Source: Chitinophaga sp. 180180018-3
GTDB lineage: Bacteria; Bacteroidota; Bacteroidia; Chitinophagales; Chitinophagaceae
DNA: 64,000 bases
Assembly: GCF_037893185.1 (NCBI RefSeq)
Contig: NZ_CP140772.1
Span: forward strand, 1,364,001-1,428,000
Direction: 5' to 3'
This document shows positions 8,379-18,389 of the stretch, piece after piece. A program made the translations under genes and the position numbers. Below the pieces are notes generated by a model. The model was given only the letters and a program-made list of their open reading frames with translations. It was not told the DNA's origin and made no database searches. The first letter of the stretch is position 1. The number at the start of each line of letters is the position of its first letter.

Positions 8379-9593
8379 ATGCAACCTTCTTCCACCCCCC
8401 GGCAGGCCTACCTCGATTGGCTGCGCATCATTGCCATCATAGGAGTATTGTTTTTCCACTCAGCTATGCCTTATGTGGCCGGGTGGGACTGGCATATCAA
8501 GAATAAAGAAACCAGTAACGTGCTGCTCGAGTTCAACGATTTCCTGCATCGTTTCCGGATGCCGCTGCTGTTCTTTATCTCCGGCACCGTTAGTTACTAC
8601 ATGATGCAACGCAGAACCGGCGGGTCTTTCATTGTGCTGAGGCTGAAACGTCTTTTTATTCCGTTGCTGGTGAGTATGCTGATCATTGTACCGCCGCAGG
8701 TGTATATGGAGCGGTTAACACAGGGCTTTAAAGGCAATTTCCGGGATTTTTATCCCAGCATATTCACTACCGGCGCGTATCCGCATGGCAATATGAGCTG
8801 GCATCACCTGTGGTTTATCTGCTACCTGGTGGTATACGATATTCTGTTTGCACCTTTCTTCGCCTGGCTGGTGAGCGACAGGGGGAAACGGTTTTTACAA
8901 CGTTTCAACCGGATAGCCACTGGTAGTAACATCTACCTGATTATACTTCCCGGCATCATCATCTATACAGTTATGGCGTTCAGATTCCCGGAAACCAACG
9001 ATCTTGTGCACGACTATGGCTATTTCCCCTATTGGCTGACCTACGTGCTGGCCGGGTTTATCTGCATCGCCAACCCGGTGTTCATGGACAGCATTGAACG
9101 TAACCGCCGTACTTCGCTGCTCATTGCCTTTATCACCATCATCTTCATCAATTACCTGCGCTGGAACAAGCTGGAACCCTGGGTGGCGCTCGCAGATTTC
9201 AGGCATGATCCGCGTACGTATCTCTTTATGACCCTCTCCGCCATATCAGCCTGGATGTGGGTTCTGACAGCAGTAGGATACGGTAAAAAATACCTTAACA
9301 GGAAATGGTCAGGTCTGAACTATCTCAACCAGGCAGTATATCCTTTTTATATTCTTCATCAGACGGTGATCGTTATCATTACCTATTATGTTGTGCAGGC
9401 GCCGGATGGCATAGGGTTGAAATATACATTTACCGTACTGGTTACTTTCCTGGTAAGTATGGCGATCTTTCACCTGTTTATCAGGCCTTTTGCAGTGATG
9501 CGTTTCCTGTTTGGTATGAAAACCGAAAAACGGGCAAAAGCTAACACCCTCAATGCTATTGAAACGCCGGTTATACCGGCGCTATCTGCCTAA
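8379..9593 (+). CDS. Acyltransferase-3 family integral membrane protein
   Basis: The 404-residue protein has about ten hydrophobic segments and the family signature at the N-terminus: YLDWLRIIAIIGVLFFHSAMPY, where the His in the first helix is the expected catalytic residue, followed by FRMPLLFFISG. These enzymes move acyl groups from the cytoplasm onto surface sugars or periplasmic glucans (OafA- and OpgC-like). Which glycan is acylated is unknown. A LytS/LytTR pair follows 25 bp later on the same strand and may be co-transcribed with it. Confidence 0.85.
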   Translation: MQPSSTPRQAYLDWLRIIAIIGVLFFHSAMPYVAGWDWHIKNKETSNVLLEFNDFLHRFRMPLLFFISGTVSYYMMQRRTGGSFIVLRLKRLFIPLLVSMLIIVPPQVYMERLTQGFKGNFRDFYPSIFTTGAYPHGNMSWHHLWFICYLVVYDILFAPFFAWLVSDRGKRFLQRFNRIATGSNIYLIILPGIIIYTVMAFRFPETNDLVHDYGYFPYWLTYVLAGFICIANPVFMDSIERNRRTSLLIAFITIIFINYLRWNKLEPWVALADFRHDPRTYLFMTLSAISAWMWVLTAVGYGKKYLNRKWSGLNYLNQAVYPFYILHQTVIVIITYYVVQAPDGIGLKYTFTVLVTFLVSMAIFHLFIRPFAVMRFLFGMKTEKRAKANTLNAIETPVIPALSA

Positions 9594-9618
9594 TTAGTTG
9601 TAACTTTCTGAGGTTATT

Positions 9619-10680
9619 ATGAAGCTATTCTGGAAATATATTTTCCCGCCATTATACGGTCTGCTGGTGTATTTTACCGTTCGCCTGCTGGCAGATACGG
9701 GCTCTGGTATAAAATTCTGGCACCGGCCGATAGCGCTGAACAGTATTGAAATAGGTACCAGTATGGTGATGGGCTATGTTTTTATTGGGGGCTTCAACCG
9801 CTTGTTCCGTTATTTCGATCGTCAGCGTGTCCCCGGATTTTCTTACCGGATTATCCTGAATGAGCTGTTTTATATCTTCCTCTTCAACCTGGTGGTACAG
9901 AATGCAGTATTGACGCCGATGGCAGCGCTTACAGATGACGGTTTATCATGGGAGGATTTCGCGGATATCAATGTGATACCACTGTTGTATGCACTGATTT
10001 ACTACGGAGTGTGCAGAACCAATACCTTTTTGCAGGCCTATGTGGAAAACCGGCTGCAATTGGAAAAAATGATGACAGACAAACTGCAGACGGAGCTGAA
10101 ATTCCTGCGGGCGCAATATCATCCGCATTTCCTGTTTAATGCCCTGAATACCATTTATTTTCAGATGGATGAAGATGTAAAGGCAGCAAAGAAAACAGTG
10201 GAAAGCTTCTCGGAGCTCCTGCGTTACCAGCTGTATGATCAGCAACAAACTGTGAATATCAGCACCGAAATACAGTATATACAGAATTTCATCGGGCTGC
10301 AACAGATAAGAGCGTCCCGGAAACTGAAGCTTCGGGTCGATTTCGACAGTCACCTGAATGGGGAACAGGTATACCCGCTGCTTTTCCTGCCATTAGTGGA
10401 AAACGCTTTTAAATATGTAGGAGGAAATTTTCTGATAGATATGCAAATGAAACGAGAGGATCAGGAGATACATTTTTCTGTGCAGAACTCAATTCCACCC
10501 GTTGCGAATGCCCGTACCACTGGCGGTATAGGGCTGGAAAACCTGAAGCGCCGGCTGGAACTGCTATACCCCGGGCGGCATTCACTGATCACTGAAACAA
10601 GGGATGATAGCTATTTTGCAGTATTAAAACTTTCTTTATCCAATGGAGCAATTAACGATACGCTGCATCATCACGGATGA
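9619..10680 (+). CDS. LytS/YehU-type sensor histidine kinase
   Basis: Four hydrophobic segments fill residues 1-135 with no extracytoplasmic domain. A short linker then leads to the kinase core QYHPHFLFNALNTIY, with H170 the likely phospho-acceptor. The ATPase part has PLVENAFKYVGG and GIGLENLKRRLELLYPG. The 3' end overlaps the following response regulator by 38 bp in another frame, so the two are translationally linked and form a cognate pair. Signal unknown. Confidence 0.9.
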   Translation: MKLFWKYIFPPLYGLLVYFTVRLLADTGSGIKFWHRPIALNSIEIGTSMVMGYVFIGGFNRLFRYFDRQRVPGFSYRIILNELFYIFLFNLVVQNAVLTPMAALTDDGLSWEDFADINVIPLLYALIYYGVCRTNTFLQAYVENRLQLEKMMTDKLQTELKFLRAQYHPHFLFNALNTIYFQMDEDVKAAKKTVESFSELLRYQLYDQQQTVNISTEIQYIQNFIGLQQIRASRKLKLRVDFDSHLNGEQVYPLLFLPLVENAFKYVGGNFLIDMQMKREDQEIHFSVQNSIPPVANARTTGGIGLENLKRRLELLYPGRHSLITETRDDSYFAVLKLSLSNGAINDTLHHHG

Positions 10681-11356
10681 TGAGCCGCTGGCGGCCAGAG
10701 GCATCCAGGGATATGCGGAAAAAATACCTTTCCTGGAGGTAGCAGCCGTATGTGAAGATGCGGTGGAGCTGAATTCCATGCTGAAGCAGCAACCGGTAGA
10801 CCTGTTGTTCCTGGACATAGAAATGCCTTACATCTCAGGGATCGAGTTCCTGAAAAGCATCACCAACCCGCCCAAAGTGATTTTTACCACTGCTTACGAA
10901 CGGTACGCCATACAGGGTTTTGAGCTCGACGTGTTAGATTATCTCGTAAAGCCCATTTCGTTTGAGCGCTTCCTGAAGGCCGCCAATAAAGCATTTGATT
11001 ACTTTTCCACCCGGAGAAATGAAACAGATCAGCCCTACTTTTTTATTAAGGCAGATAATAAACTGGAAAAAGTATTATTCAGCGAAATACTATTCGCGGA
11101 AGCCCTGGGCAATTATGTAGCCATCTACACCACCGACCGGAAGATCATTTCCCACGCTACGCTGAAATCGTTACAGGACGGTCTTCCTGCGCGTCTTTTC
11201 CTGCAACCCCATAAATCATTTCTCGTCAATATCACCCATATCAGTGCCATTGAAGGCAATACCCTGCACATCGGCCGGCACGAAGTGCCGATCAGCAAAT
11301 ACCAGAAGGAGGAGGTGCTGGAGCGGATTGTGAATAGCCGGCTGTTGAGGAAATGA
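10643..11356 (+). CDS. LytTR-family response regulator
   Basis: An N-terminal receiver has the acidic pair TDDEP, the phospho-acceptor D58 in LLFLDIEMP and K in LVKPISF. The C-terminal LytTR DNA-binding domain (about residues 130-235) shows LFAEALGNYVAIYT and FLQPHKSFLVNI. It is the partner of the kinase it overlaps. LytTR regulators usually bind paired direct repeats; I could not identify its target. It ends about 40 bp before the ECF sigma gene, but that gene most likely belongs to the next locus. Confidence 0.9.
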   Translation: MEQLTIRCIITDDEPLAARGIQGYAEKIPFLEVAAVCEDAVELNSMLKQQPVDLLFLDIEMPYISGIEFLKSITNPPKVIFTTAYERYAIQGFELDVLDYLVKPISFERFLKAANKAFDYFSTRRNETDQPYFFIKADNKLEKVLFSEILFAEALGNYVAIYTTDRKIISHATLKSLQDGLPARLFLQPHKSFLVNITHISAIEGNTLHIGRHEVPISKYQKEEVLERIVNSRLLRK

Positions 11357-11396
11357 GTTACGAATTCGTAATTCTCGGGAAAAATCCTCAAATTTG

Positions 11397-11975
11397 ATGT
11401 TGCCAACGATTATGTGGAATTATAGTGAACTTAGTGACGCGGAATTACTTCTCTTGGTGAAGAATGGGGAGGGGAATGCCTTTAGCGAGGTGTATTCCCG
11501 CCATTTCCGGCCGCTTTACCTGTATGCCTATAATATCCTCAACAACGAAGAAGAATGCTGTGATGCCATACAGGAGATATTTGTATGGCTTTGGGAAAAC
11601 CGGACGAACCTGGAAATAGCCTCCCTGAAAGGCTACCTGATGGCCTCTGTTAAGTACCGCCTGGCCCGGATTATACAAACTTCCAAACGACGGGCAGAAA
11701 TCCTCGCCTCCGGCACAGCACCTGCCACCTTTGCCCTGATTGATGACGATATAGAGGTAAAAGAACTCCGCAGAGTCATTAATGAATTTACCGAAACCCT
11801 GCCAGAACGTGCCCGGGAAATATTCCGTCTCAGCCGCCTGCAACATTTTTCCAACAAGGAAATAGCCGCCCGGATGGGCATTTCTGAGAAAACCGTTGAA
11901 AACCAGATCACCATTGCCCTGAAAAAACTTCGTTCAGACCTGTCCAGAAAAATGATCTCCTTCCTCCTGATGTAA
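11397..11975 (+). CDS. ECF sigma factor (sigma-70 family) of PUL 1
   Basis: About 190 residues with sigma region 2 (LYLYAYNILNNEEECCDAIQ, then IFVWLWENR) and region 4 (LPERAREIFRLSRLQHFSNK, then IAARMGISEKTVENQ). There is no N-terminal signal. It precedes a FecR anti-sigma gene and a SusC receptor with an STN domain, the usual Bacteroidota trans-envelope cascade. The ATG at 11397 is chosen over the TTG at 11394; the ATG at 11412 is also possible. Confidence 0.9.
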   Translation: MLPTIMWNYSELSDAELLLLVKNGEGNAFSEVYSRHFRPLYLYAYNILNNEEECCDAIQEIFVWLWENRTNLEIASLKGYLMASVKYRLARIIQTSKRRAEILASGTAPATFALIDDDIEVKELRRVINEFTETLPERAREIFRLSRLQHFSNKEIAARMGISEKTVENQITIALKKLRSDLSRKMISFLLM

Positions 11976-12054
11976 ATTTTTTTTTGCCCGCCTTTGGGGG
12001 ATAGTTCTCCTTCATGTCTCTTAATACATATACCAGGGCTATAAAAGTATTTCC

Positions 12055-13176
12055 ATGAATGAAGAACGTTTAGCTTCCATTATTGCGCGTATCGCTGATA
12101 ATACCGCTACAGATGAGGATCTGGCGCTGTATAATGCCTGGTGTAATCAAATGCAGCAGACCGGTCGTGTTGTCAACGATCACCACCTGGCACTCACCGA
12201 AGCACGTACCCTGGAACAGATACGGAAGCGGACGGGACAAGCCGGCAACCGGGGAGTTATTCGTCGCCTCGCTGCAGCTGCCGCCCTTACAGGGGTACTG
12301 GTGGGTGGTATATATGCCTACCACCATATGAACGGCACGCGGCAGACGCCTGCCACCAGCCAGATTAGCAACAATGATATCGCCTCCGGAAAAAATATGG
12401 CTACCCTAACCCTGGCCAACGGTAAGAAAATCATCCTGGCCGATTCCAAAGCAGGCAAACTCGCCGAAGAGAAAGGGGCCGAAGTCGCCAAAACAGCTAA
12501 CGGTTCATTGGAATACCGCCCCGTTGCCAGCAACGGGAACGAGGCGCCCCAGTTTAATGTGCTCAATACCGGGCGCGGAGAACAATATCAGATCACGCTC
12601 TCAGATGGTACACGGGTATGGCTGAATGCCGCTACCTCACTGCGTTTTCCAGCCACATTCAGTAAAAATGGCAGCCGGGTAGTAGAAGTTACCGGCGAAG
12701 CTTATTTCGAAGTCACACAAGACCCATCACATCCTTTTATTATACATACACCTAAACAGGAGATAAAAGTGCTGGGAACCAGCTTTAATGTGAACAACTA
12801 CCAGGATGAACCTTTCGCCAAAACAACACTGCTGACAGGAGCTGTCAGCATCAACGATAAATTGCTCAAACCTGGTCAGCAGGCGATCAGCGACAATAAG
12901 GGGATGCTGCGCATCGCTGCCGTTTCGCCGGAAGCCATAGTAGCCTGGAAGAACGGCTATTTCGAATTCAACGACGAGAACATCTATGATATCATGCGCA
13001 AAATTGCACGCTGGTACGACGTAGAGGTGGTTTATGAAGGTACCATTCCTGTCAACGGTATGGAAGGCACCATTTCCCGTTTCGAAAATGTGTCCAAAGT
13101 GCTGGGTACTATAGAAAAAGCCGGATTGTTGAAATTCAGGATAGACAAAAGAAAAATATATGTAAGCAAATACTGA
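12055..13176 (+). CDS. FecR-type anti-sigma factor of PUL 1
   Basis: The protein has a short cytoplasmic N-terminus, one TM helix at about 71-89, a FecR domain at about 176-270 (GRGEQYQITLSDGTRVWLNA, later GEAYFEV and VLGTSFNVNNY) and a C-terminal DUF4974/STN-like domain from about 305 (GYFEFNDENIYDIMRKIARW). The cytoplasmic part should hold the upstream sigma factor; the periplasmic part receives the signal from the STN domain of the receptor downstream. A T-run and G-rich stretch lies between the sigma gene and this start (11977-12010). Confidence 0.9.
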   Translation: MNEERLASIIARIADNTATDEDLALYNAWCNQMQQTGRVVNDHHLALTEARTLEQIRKRTGQAGNRGVIRRLAAAAALTGVLVGGIYAYHHMNGTRQTPATSQISNNDIASGKNMATLTLANGKKIILADSKAGKLAEEKGAEVAKTANGSLEYRPVASNGNEAPQFNVLNTGRGEQYQITLSDGTRVWLNAATSLRFPATFSKNGSRVVEVTGEAYFEVTQDPSHPFIIHTPKQEIKVLGTSFNVNNYQDEPFAKTTLLTGAVSINDKLLKPGQQAISDNKGMLRIAAVSPEAIVAWKNGYFEFNDENIYDIMRKIARWYDVEVVYEGTIPVNGMEGTISRFENVSKVLGTIEKAGLLKFRIDKRKIYVSKY

Positions 13177-13267
13177 GTGCCACGGAGTGAACAATCAATA
13201 ATAGTGAACAATAGTAAATCCAGACAGTTATGAGGTAAACAACTAAAAGACGTTGCCATACAAAAAA

Positions 13268-13295
13268 ACGTGAAAGTGAGGAAGCACTTCCACGT
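13268..13295 (+). other. Leader hairpin upstream of the PUL 1 receptor gene
   Basis: ACGTGAAAGTG (13268-13278) pairs with CACTTCCACGT (13285-13295), 11 bp with one mismatch and a 6-base loop, inside the 201-bp FecR-SusC gap. No U-run follows, so it is not a terminator. It may be a leader or operator structure. Confidence 0.5.
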
Positions 13296-13377
13296 CGGCT
13301 GTAAGGCTTCAATCAAAATCAGTTTTTCGAGGTAGAAAAAATCCAAGTTCGAATCTAAAACCAAACAAGGTAAAGGT

Positions 13378-16300
13378 ATGAAATTAAACCTTCTTCACAA
13401 GGAGGGCTGGACGAGCTATTGCCGGTCCCCAAAAATCTTCGTTTTCATGCGAATTGCAACTACACTGATGCTTACGGCTTTTATCAGCCTGTCTGCTGCA
13501 GCCAACGCTCAGAAGGTCACCCTTTCTGAGAAGAACAGTTCGCTGGCATCCGTGATACGCAAGCTTAGGAGCCAGACGGGTTACAACTTCTTCTACGTGA
13601 AAGATAACATTGATGGAGCCAAACCGGTTACCGTAGATCTGGTCAATGTGCCGCTGGCAGAGGCTTTGAAAGTCATTTTTGCTGACCAGCCGCTTACTTA
13701 TCTCGTAGATGATAAGGAAATCACCATTAAAAAGAAACCCGCCGCCACAGAGCCTGCGATCGTGCTGGCAGATGTACACGGTAAAATAGTGGATGAAGAA
13801 GGCAACCCACTGCCTTTTGTAAGCATCGTCATAAAAGGTACCCAGAAAGGAGCCATCACCGCTGCCGACGGTACTTTCACCCTGCACGCCAGCAACGGCG
13901 ATGTACTGCTGGCCAGCTCCATAGGATACGAGCCACAGGAGATCAAATATACCGGCCAGGCAACTATTCAGTTTACACTGAAACGTGCTACCAACAGTCT
14001 GACCGATGTAGTCGTGATCGGTTATGGCGCCGTTAAACAAAAGAACCTGACTGGCGCCGTTACTACGGTGAAAGGAAAAGACCTGGACGTATCAGCGTCT
14101 ACCAGCTTCCAGTCGGCCCTTCAGGGTAAAGCAGCCGGCGTGCAGGTGGTACAACCTACCGGTCAGCCAGGTGCAGGTGTAAAAGTACAGATCAGGAGCA
14201 ATCCTTCTTATGCCAATGCCGGTGTACTGTATGTGGTGGATGGTGTTCCTATCAGCGATATTTCTGCTGATCCGGGACTGAAAGGAAGCGGACAAAGGTA
14301 TGGTACCGGTGGCGTGGATAAATCGCCCCTGAACTTTATCAATCCTAACGATATTGCTTCTATTGAGTTTTTGAAAGATGCGAGTGCGGCATCTATTTAT
14401 GGCGCCCGCGCCGGTGCAGGGGTAGTGCTGATCACCACCAAGAAAGGTAACTCCGGTAAATCCAAAGTGGAATACTCCGGTTCCTATGGTGCGCAAAACG
14501 CTGATAAGATGTACCCGGTGTACGGCGCAGCAGATTATATGACACAGCGTAATCTCTTCGCCCAGGAAATGTGGTCGAGGAATAATAAGGTGGCTCCATA
14601 TTATGGTACAGTAGATCCTGCTACAGCGCCGGCTTTCCGTCCGGTCTATTCTCAGGGTATGATCGATTCTGCCCGCGGTAACACCGCGAGAGCTACTGAT
14701 GCTATCACCCGCTCAGGCTATACACAACAGCATAACCTGTCTATTTCCGGCGGAAACGGAAAAACCACCTACTTTGCTTCCGGTAACTATTTCGATCAGA
14801 AAGGGGTTATCATCGGTACCGATTATACAAGATATAACGGCAGGGTAAGCATTGATCAGGCAATTTCCGACAATTTCAAAGTAGGCGCCAATGTGATTCT
14901 TTCTAATTCAACCGCTAATAATACTGTTACCGGTGGACAAAATGAGAATGGTGGTATCGTTACTTCTGCCATTTACTGGGCTCCTGTACAACCGCTGCAG
15001 CTGCCTGATGGCAGCTATCCGCTGAGTCCATACTATCCGAATATTCCCAACCCGCTGTCTTATGCTACCGTGACCGATAAAACGGTTTCTAACCGCTCAT
15101 TGAGCAGCGCGTTCGCAGAGTGGACTATCATCCCTGGTCTGAAAGCCAATGCCCGCTTTAGTTACGACAATTATACCACTAAGAGGTCTTCTTATTTCCC
15201 AAGAACATTTTTCTATGGTTCACAGGTGAATGGTGCTGCCAGCATTGCTGAAGCAGATGCTAAATCTACCCTGTTGGAGTATACCCTGTCCTATAACAAA
15301 ACATTCTCCCCCAAACACGCACTGAGCGCTGTTGCGGGATATAGCTACCAGAAAACCAATAATGAAGGATTCAATGCGGCCAATCAGAATTTCCTGTCGG
15401 ATGTACTGGAATATTACAACCTGGGCGCCGGTCAGGCCGACAAACCTACAGTAGGTTCCAACAGAGATGAAATTATCTGGGCTTCCTATTTTGCAAGGGC
15501 TATCTATACCTATAGGGGCAATATCACGTTACAGGGTTCTATCCGCCGCGACGGATCGTCTGTATTTGCAGCCAATAAGAAATGGGGATACTTCCCCGGT
15601 GTATCTGCCGGCTGGGTGATCTCTGATGAATCTTTTATGTCGCAGGTGAAGCCCGTTTCCTTCCTGAAACTGAGAGTGGGCTACGGGGAAACAGGTAACA
15701 GTGCCTTCAAATCGAATGATGCACAATCCAGTGCCTTCAGAAATTATGGCAGCGTTCCCATCTATTTCGGAAACGGTAATATCAATTCAGGCGTGGCACT
15801 GAACCGCGATGGTAACCCGAATCTTACCTGGGAAACAGTAGGCGAACTGAATGCCGGCGTGGATTTCGGTTTATTCCATAACCGTCTGACCGGATCCGTC
15901 GACTACTTTAATAAGAATATCCGCAACCTGATCGCCTATGTTAAATACCCGATCGGTTTCGTGATCGATGGTGTATTCCGTAACGCAGGTCAGACCCGTT
16001 CTACTGGTTATGAAATCGCATTGCAGAGCAAGAATATCGTTTCTGAGAGTGGGTTCTCATGGTCTACCAGCGTGAACTTTTCACATTACCTGAGCTATTG
16101 GGTAAAAAGATCTCCGGAAGCACTGGCTGCCTTGCAGAAGTATGAAATCCCAACCGGTAAAGATGCGTTATTCAATCCTTATTTCGGTTATCTCTCTGAA
16201 GGTATCTACAAGGGAGATAAAGGTTCCATGCCTGCCTGGATGCCGGGTATGTTGCCCGGAGGTATTATCCTGAAAGATATTCACGGCTTTGATGCTTCCG

Positions 16301-16848
16301 GCAAGGTAGTAGGCCCCGATGGCGCCATCACTGCGGCAGATAAAACGTATATCGGTAACCAGGATCCCCGTTTCAACTTTGGTATCGGTAACCAGTTCAG
16401 CTACAAAAACTTTGACCTGAGCATTTTCTTCTCTGGTCTTGTACAGAAGAAATGGTCGCCATACCTCGCCGGCAGAATAACTGAGAACACCATGGGGTCT
16501 TTCGGCTTCAATGCAATGCCGATATCTTCCAGCCGCTGGAGCTTCCAGAATCCGAACGGAAATTTCCCGACTTCTTTAACAGATGGTTCTTATTCTCAAT
16601 ACCAGAACGAAGCTAACTACTGGCTGGTAGATGCATCTTTCCTGCGTTGCCGGAATATCACCCTGGGTTACTCTCTGCCCGCCAAAGTAATGGAAAAACA
16701 GCACCTGTTTTCCGGAGTACGCTTCTCATTCGACGTGCAGAACCCGTTCACTATTACCAAATATCCGGGACTGGATCCGGAACTGAATGGCGATAACTTC
16801 TATCCGCTGATTAAAAGTTATGTGTTTGGTGTAAATGTATCATTCTAA
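13378..16848 (+). CDS. SusC/RagA TonB-dependent receptor with STN signalling domain
   Basis: 1156 residues: signal peptide ending near A44 (AAANAQ), STN domain about 50-118 (LASVIRKLRSQTGYNFFYV), carboxypeptidase-D-like domain about 128-205 (GKIVDEEGNPLPFVSIVIKG), plug about 215-335 (VVVIGYGAVKQKNLTGAV, VVDGVPI, DASAASIYGARAGAGVVLIT) and a long beta-barrel ending in a terminal Phe (FGVNVSF). It imports oligosaccharides with the SusD lipoprotein encoded next. The STN domain fits signalling to the FecR upstream. An ATG at residue 24 (MRIATT) also precedes a good signal peptide, so the start is uncertain. The GH16 gene downstream points to a beta-glucan-like substrate. Confidence 0.95.
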   Translation: MKLNLLHKEGWTSYCRSPKIFVFMRIATTLMLTAFISLSAAANAQKVTLSEKNSSLASVIRKLRSQTGYNFFYVKDNIDGAKPVTVDLVNVPLAEALKVIFADQPLTYLVDDKEITIKKKPAATEPAIVLADVHGKIVDEEGNPLPFVSIVIKGTQKGAITAADGTFTLHASNGDVLLASSIGYEPQEIKYTGQATIQFTLKRATNSLTDVVVIGYGAVKQKNLTGAVTTVKGKDLDVSASTSFQSALQGKAAGVQVVQPTGQPGAGVKVQIRSNPSYANAGVLYVVDGVPISDISADPGLKGSGQRYGTGGVDKSPLNFINPNDIASIEFLKDASAASIYGARAGAGVVLITTKKGNSGKSKVEYSGSYGAQNADKMYPVYGAADYMTQRNLFAQEMWSRNNKVAPYYGTVDPATAPAFRPVYSQGMIDSARGNTARATDAITRSGYTQQHNLSISGGNGKTTYFASGNYFDQKGVIIGTDYTRYNGRVSIDQAISDNFKVGANVILSNSTANNTVTGGQNENGGIVTSAIYWAPVQPLQLPDGSYPLSPYYPNIPNPLSYATVTDKTVSNRSLSSAFAEWTIIPGLKANARFSYDNYTTKRSSYFPRTFFYGSQVNGAASIAEADAKSTLLEYTLSYNKTFSPKHALSAVAGYSYQKTNNEGFNAANQNFLSDVLEYYNLGAGQADKPTVGSNRDEIIWASYFARAIYTYRGNITLQGSIRRDGSSVFAANKKWGYFPGVSAGWVISDESFMSQVKPVSFLKLRVGYGETGNSAFKSNDAQSSAFRNYGSVPIYFGNGNINSGVALNRDGNPNLTWETVGELNAGVDFGLFHNRLTGSVDYFNKNIRNLIAYVKYPIGFVIDGVFRNAGQTRSTGYEIALQSKNIVSESGFSWSTSVNFSHYLSYWVKRSPEALAALQKYEIPTGKDALFNPYFGYLSEGIYKGDKGSMPAWMPGMLPGGIILKDIHGFDASGKVVGPDGAITAADKTYIGNQDPRFNFGIGNQFSYKNFDLSIFFSGLVQKKWSPYLAGRITENTMGSFGFNAMPISSSRWSFQNPNGNFPTSLTDGSYSQYQNEANYWLVDASFLRCRNITLGYSLPAKVMEKQHLFSGVRFSFDVQNPFTITKYPGLDPELNGDNFYPLIKSYVFGVNVSF

Positions 16849-16866
16849 TCATCTAATCAGGAAGTA

Positions 16867-18384
16867 ATGAAAAAGATATATCATAAACTCGTTTTACCGG
16901 TAAAAATTTCCGCTTGCCTGCTGGGTGGTGTGGTCGCTTTCAGCGGATGTGAAAAAGGATTGGAGTATAAAAGTTATGGAGACCTGAGTTCCGTTGTAGG
17001 TACCAAAGAAGGCGCACAGGCAGAAGTGAATGCTATTTACAAAGGCCTGGCAGGCGGCAGCGACTGGCAGGGTGGATGGGATGCCGGCACGTATGCCTGG
17101 CGTACACAGGCCATGATGACTACCGACGAAGGCGTATGTGCCTGGGGCGGTAACTGGATTCCGCTGCGGAATCTCAACTACAACCCGGATTTCGACTGGG
17201 TAACGCATAACTATACACGTTATATGCCTTACCTCTCACAAATCGCCATCACCCTGGCGGATGTTGATAAAGCATCTATCGATGCAGATCTTAAAAAGAG
17301 ATATATCGGTGAGCTTAAAGGTCTGCGTGCGCATTTCGCAGAAATGCTGTACTTCAACTATGGGCCCATCACCATCGTAACAGATGCGCAGGTAGCAGCG
17401 AATCCTTATACTCCTTATGTGCCCCGGCCAACCAGCGATGTGGTGGTAGCACAGATCGAGAAAGATTACCAGGATGCCGCGGCTTCTTTACCCAATAAAT
17501 TCACCGGGCAGGACTACGGCCGCTTTTCCAAGGGAGCTGCATTAACAGGACTGATGAAACTGTATATGCATGAAAAAAGCTGGGCTAAAGCAGTAGCCAC
17601 CGGCCAGGCAATCACCCAGCTGGGATACACCCTGACTCCCAACTACGAGGATAACTTCAATATCAATAACAAAGCAGGTAAATCCAGCGAAATCATCCTG
17701 GCAGTAGTGTGCTCTCCTACAGGAGGCGATCAGTTCACCAACATGTGGCTGGCGCATTCTCTGCCTTCTGATTACAAAGATTCAACCGGTATACCGCTGA
17801 CAGCCTGGGGTGGATACAAAATGCCCTGGACCAGCTACGATAAATTTGATAAAGCCGACAAGCGCCTGAAAGTACTGCTGGAATCTTATCCGGTAGATAA
17901 AACAGCCGATGGCAAAGTCATCTATAAAAACGCCAGAACAGCAGGCCAGCTGGGAGCAGTGCCGATGAAATTCGGTCCCGATCCTTCTAAAGCCAGCTCT
18001 CAGAACAGTGGCGTAGACTTACCCATATACCGTTATGCAGACGTATTGCTGATGCTGGCCGAAAGTATCAACGAAGCCAACGGCGCTCCTAACCAGGATG
18101 CGTACAACGCTATCAACGCAGTAAGGGAAAGAGCCGGCCTCGGCGATCTTTCAATGGGATTATCCAAAACCCAGTTCCTCGCCAAAATCCAGGACGAACG
18201 CCTGTTTGAGCTCTGGGGCGAAGGATGCAGAAGGGATGACCTGATCCGCTGGAATATGTTCATACAGCGTGCTGTCAACGATGGCTCCTCCACAGCTCAG
18301 TCTTACAAAGTATTGTTCCCGCTGCCACGTGTGGTGATCACACAAAGCAACGGTGTTATCAAACAAAATGAAGGGTATAACTAA
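16867..18384 (+). CDS. SusD/RagB-type glycan-binding lipoprotein
   Basis: 505 residues with a lipobox (AFSGC, Cys28), TPR-rich SusD helices (KRYIGELKGLRAHFAEML, then FNYGP) and the C-terminal RYADVLLMLAESINEANG with INAVRERAGL, followed by DERLFELWGEGCRRDDLIRW, all typical of the family. It sits on the outer face of the outer membrane and caps the SusC barrel encoded 18 bp upstream. The GH16 gene follows almost at once, so the three act as a unit. Confidence 0.95.
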   Translation: MKKIYHKLVLPVKISACLLGGVVAFSGCEKGLEYKSYGDLSSVVGTKEGAQAEVNAIYKGLAGGSDWQGGWDAGTYAWRTQAMMTTDEGVCAWGGNWIPLRNLNYNPDFDWVTHNYTRYMPYLSQIAITLADVDKASIDADLKKRYIGELKGLRAHFAEMLYFNYGPITIVTDAQVAANPYTPYVPRPTSDVVVAQIEKDYQDAAASLPNKFTGQDYGRFSKGAALTGLMKLYMHEKSWAKAVATGQAITQLGYTLTPNYEDNFNINNKAGKSSEIILAVVCSPTGGDQFTNMWLAHSLPSDYKDSTGIPLTAWGGYKMPWTSYDKFDKADKRLKVLLESYPVDKTADGKVIYKNARTAGQLGAVPMKFGPDPSKASSQNSGVDLPIYRYADVLLMLAESINEANGAPNQDAYNAINAVRERAGLGDLSMGLSKTQFLAKIQDERLFELWGEGCRRDDLIRWNMFIQRAVNDGSSTAQSYKVLFPLPRVVITQSNGVIKQNEGYN

Positions 18385-18389
18385 GTGTG

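Noticed and set aside
12055..12327. Small frames overlapping the start of the FecR gene on both strands
   Set aside because: Shadows of the FecR frame, which has full domain support.
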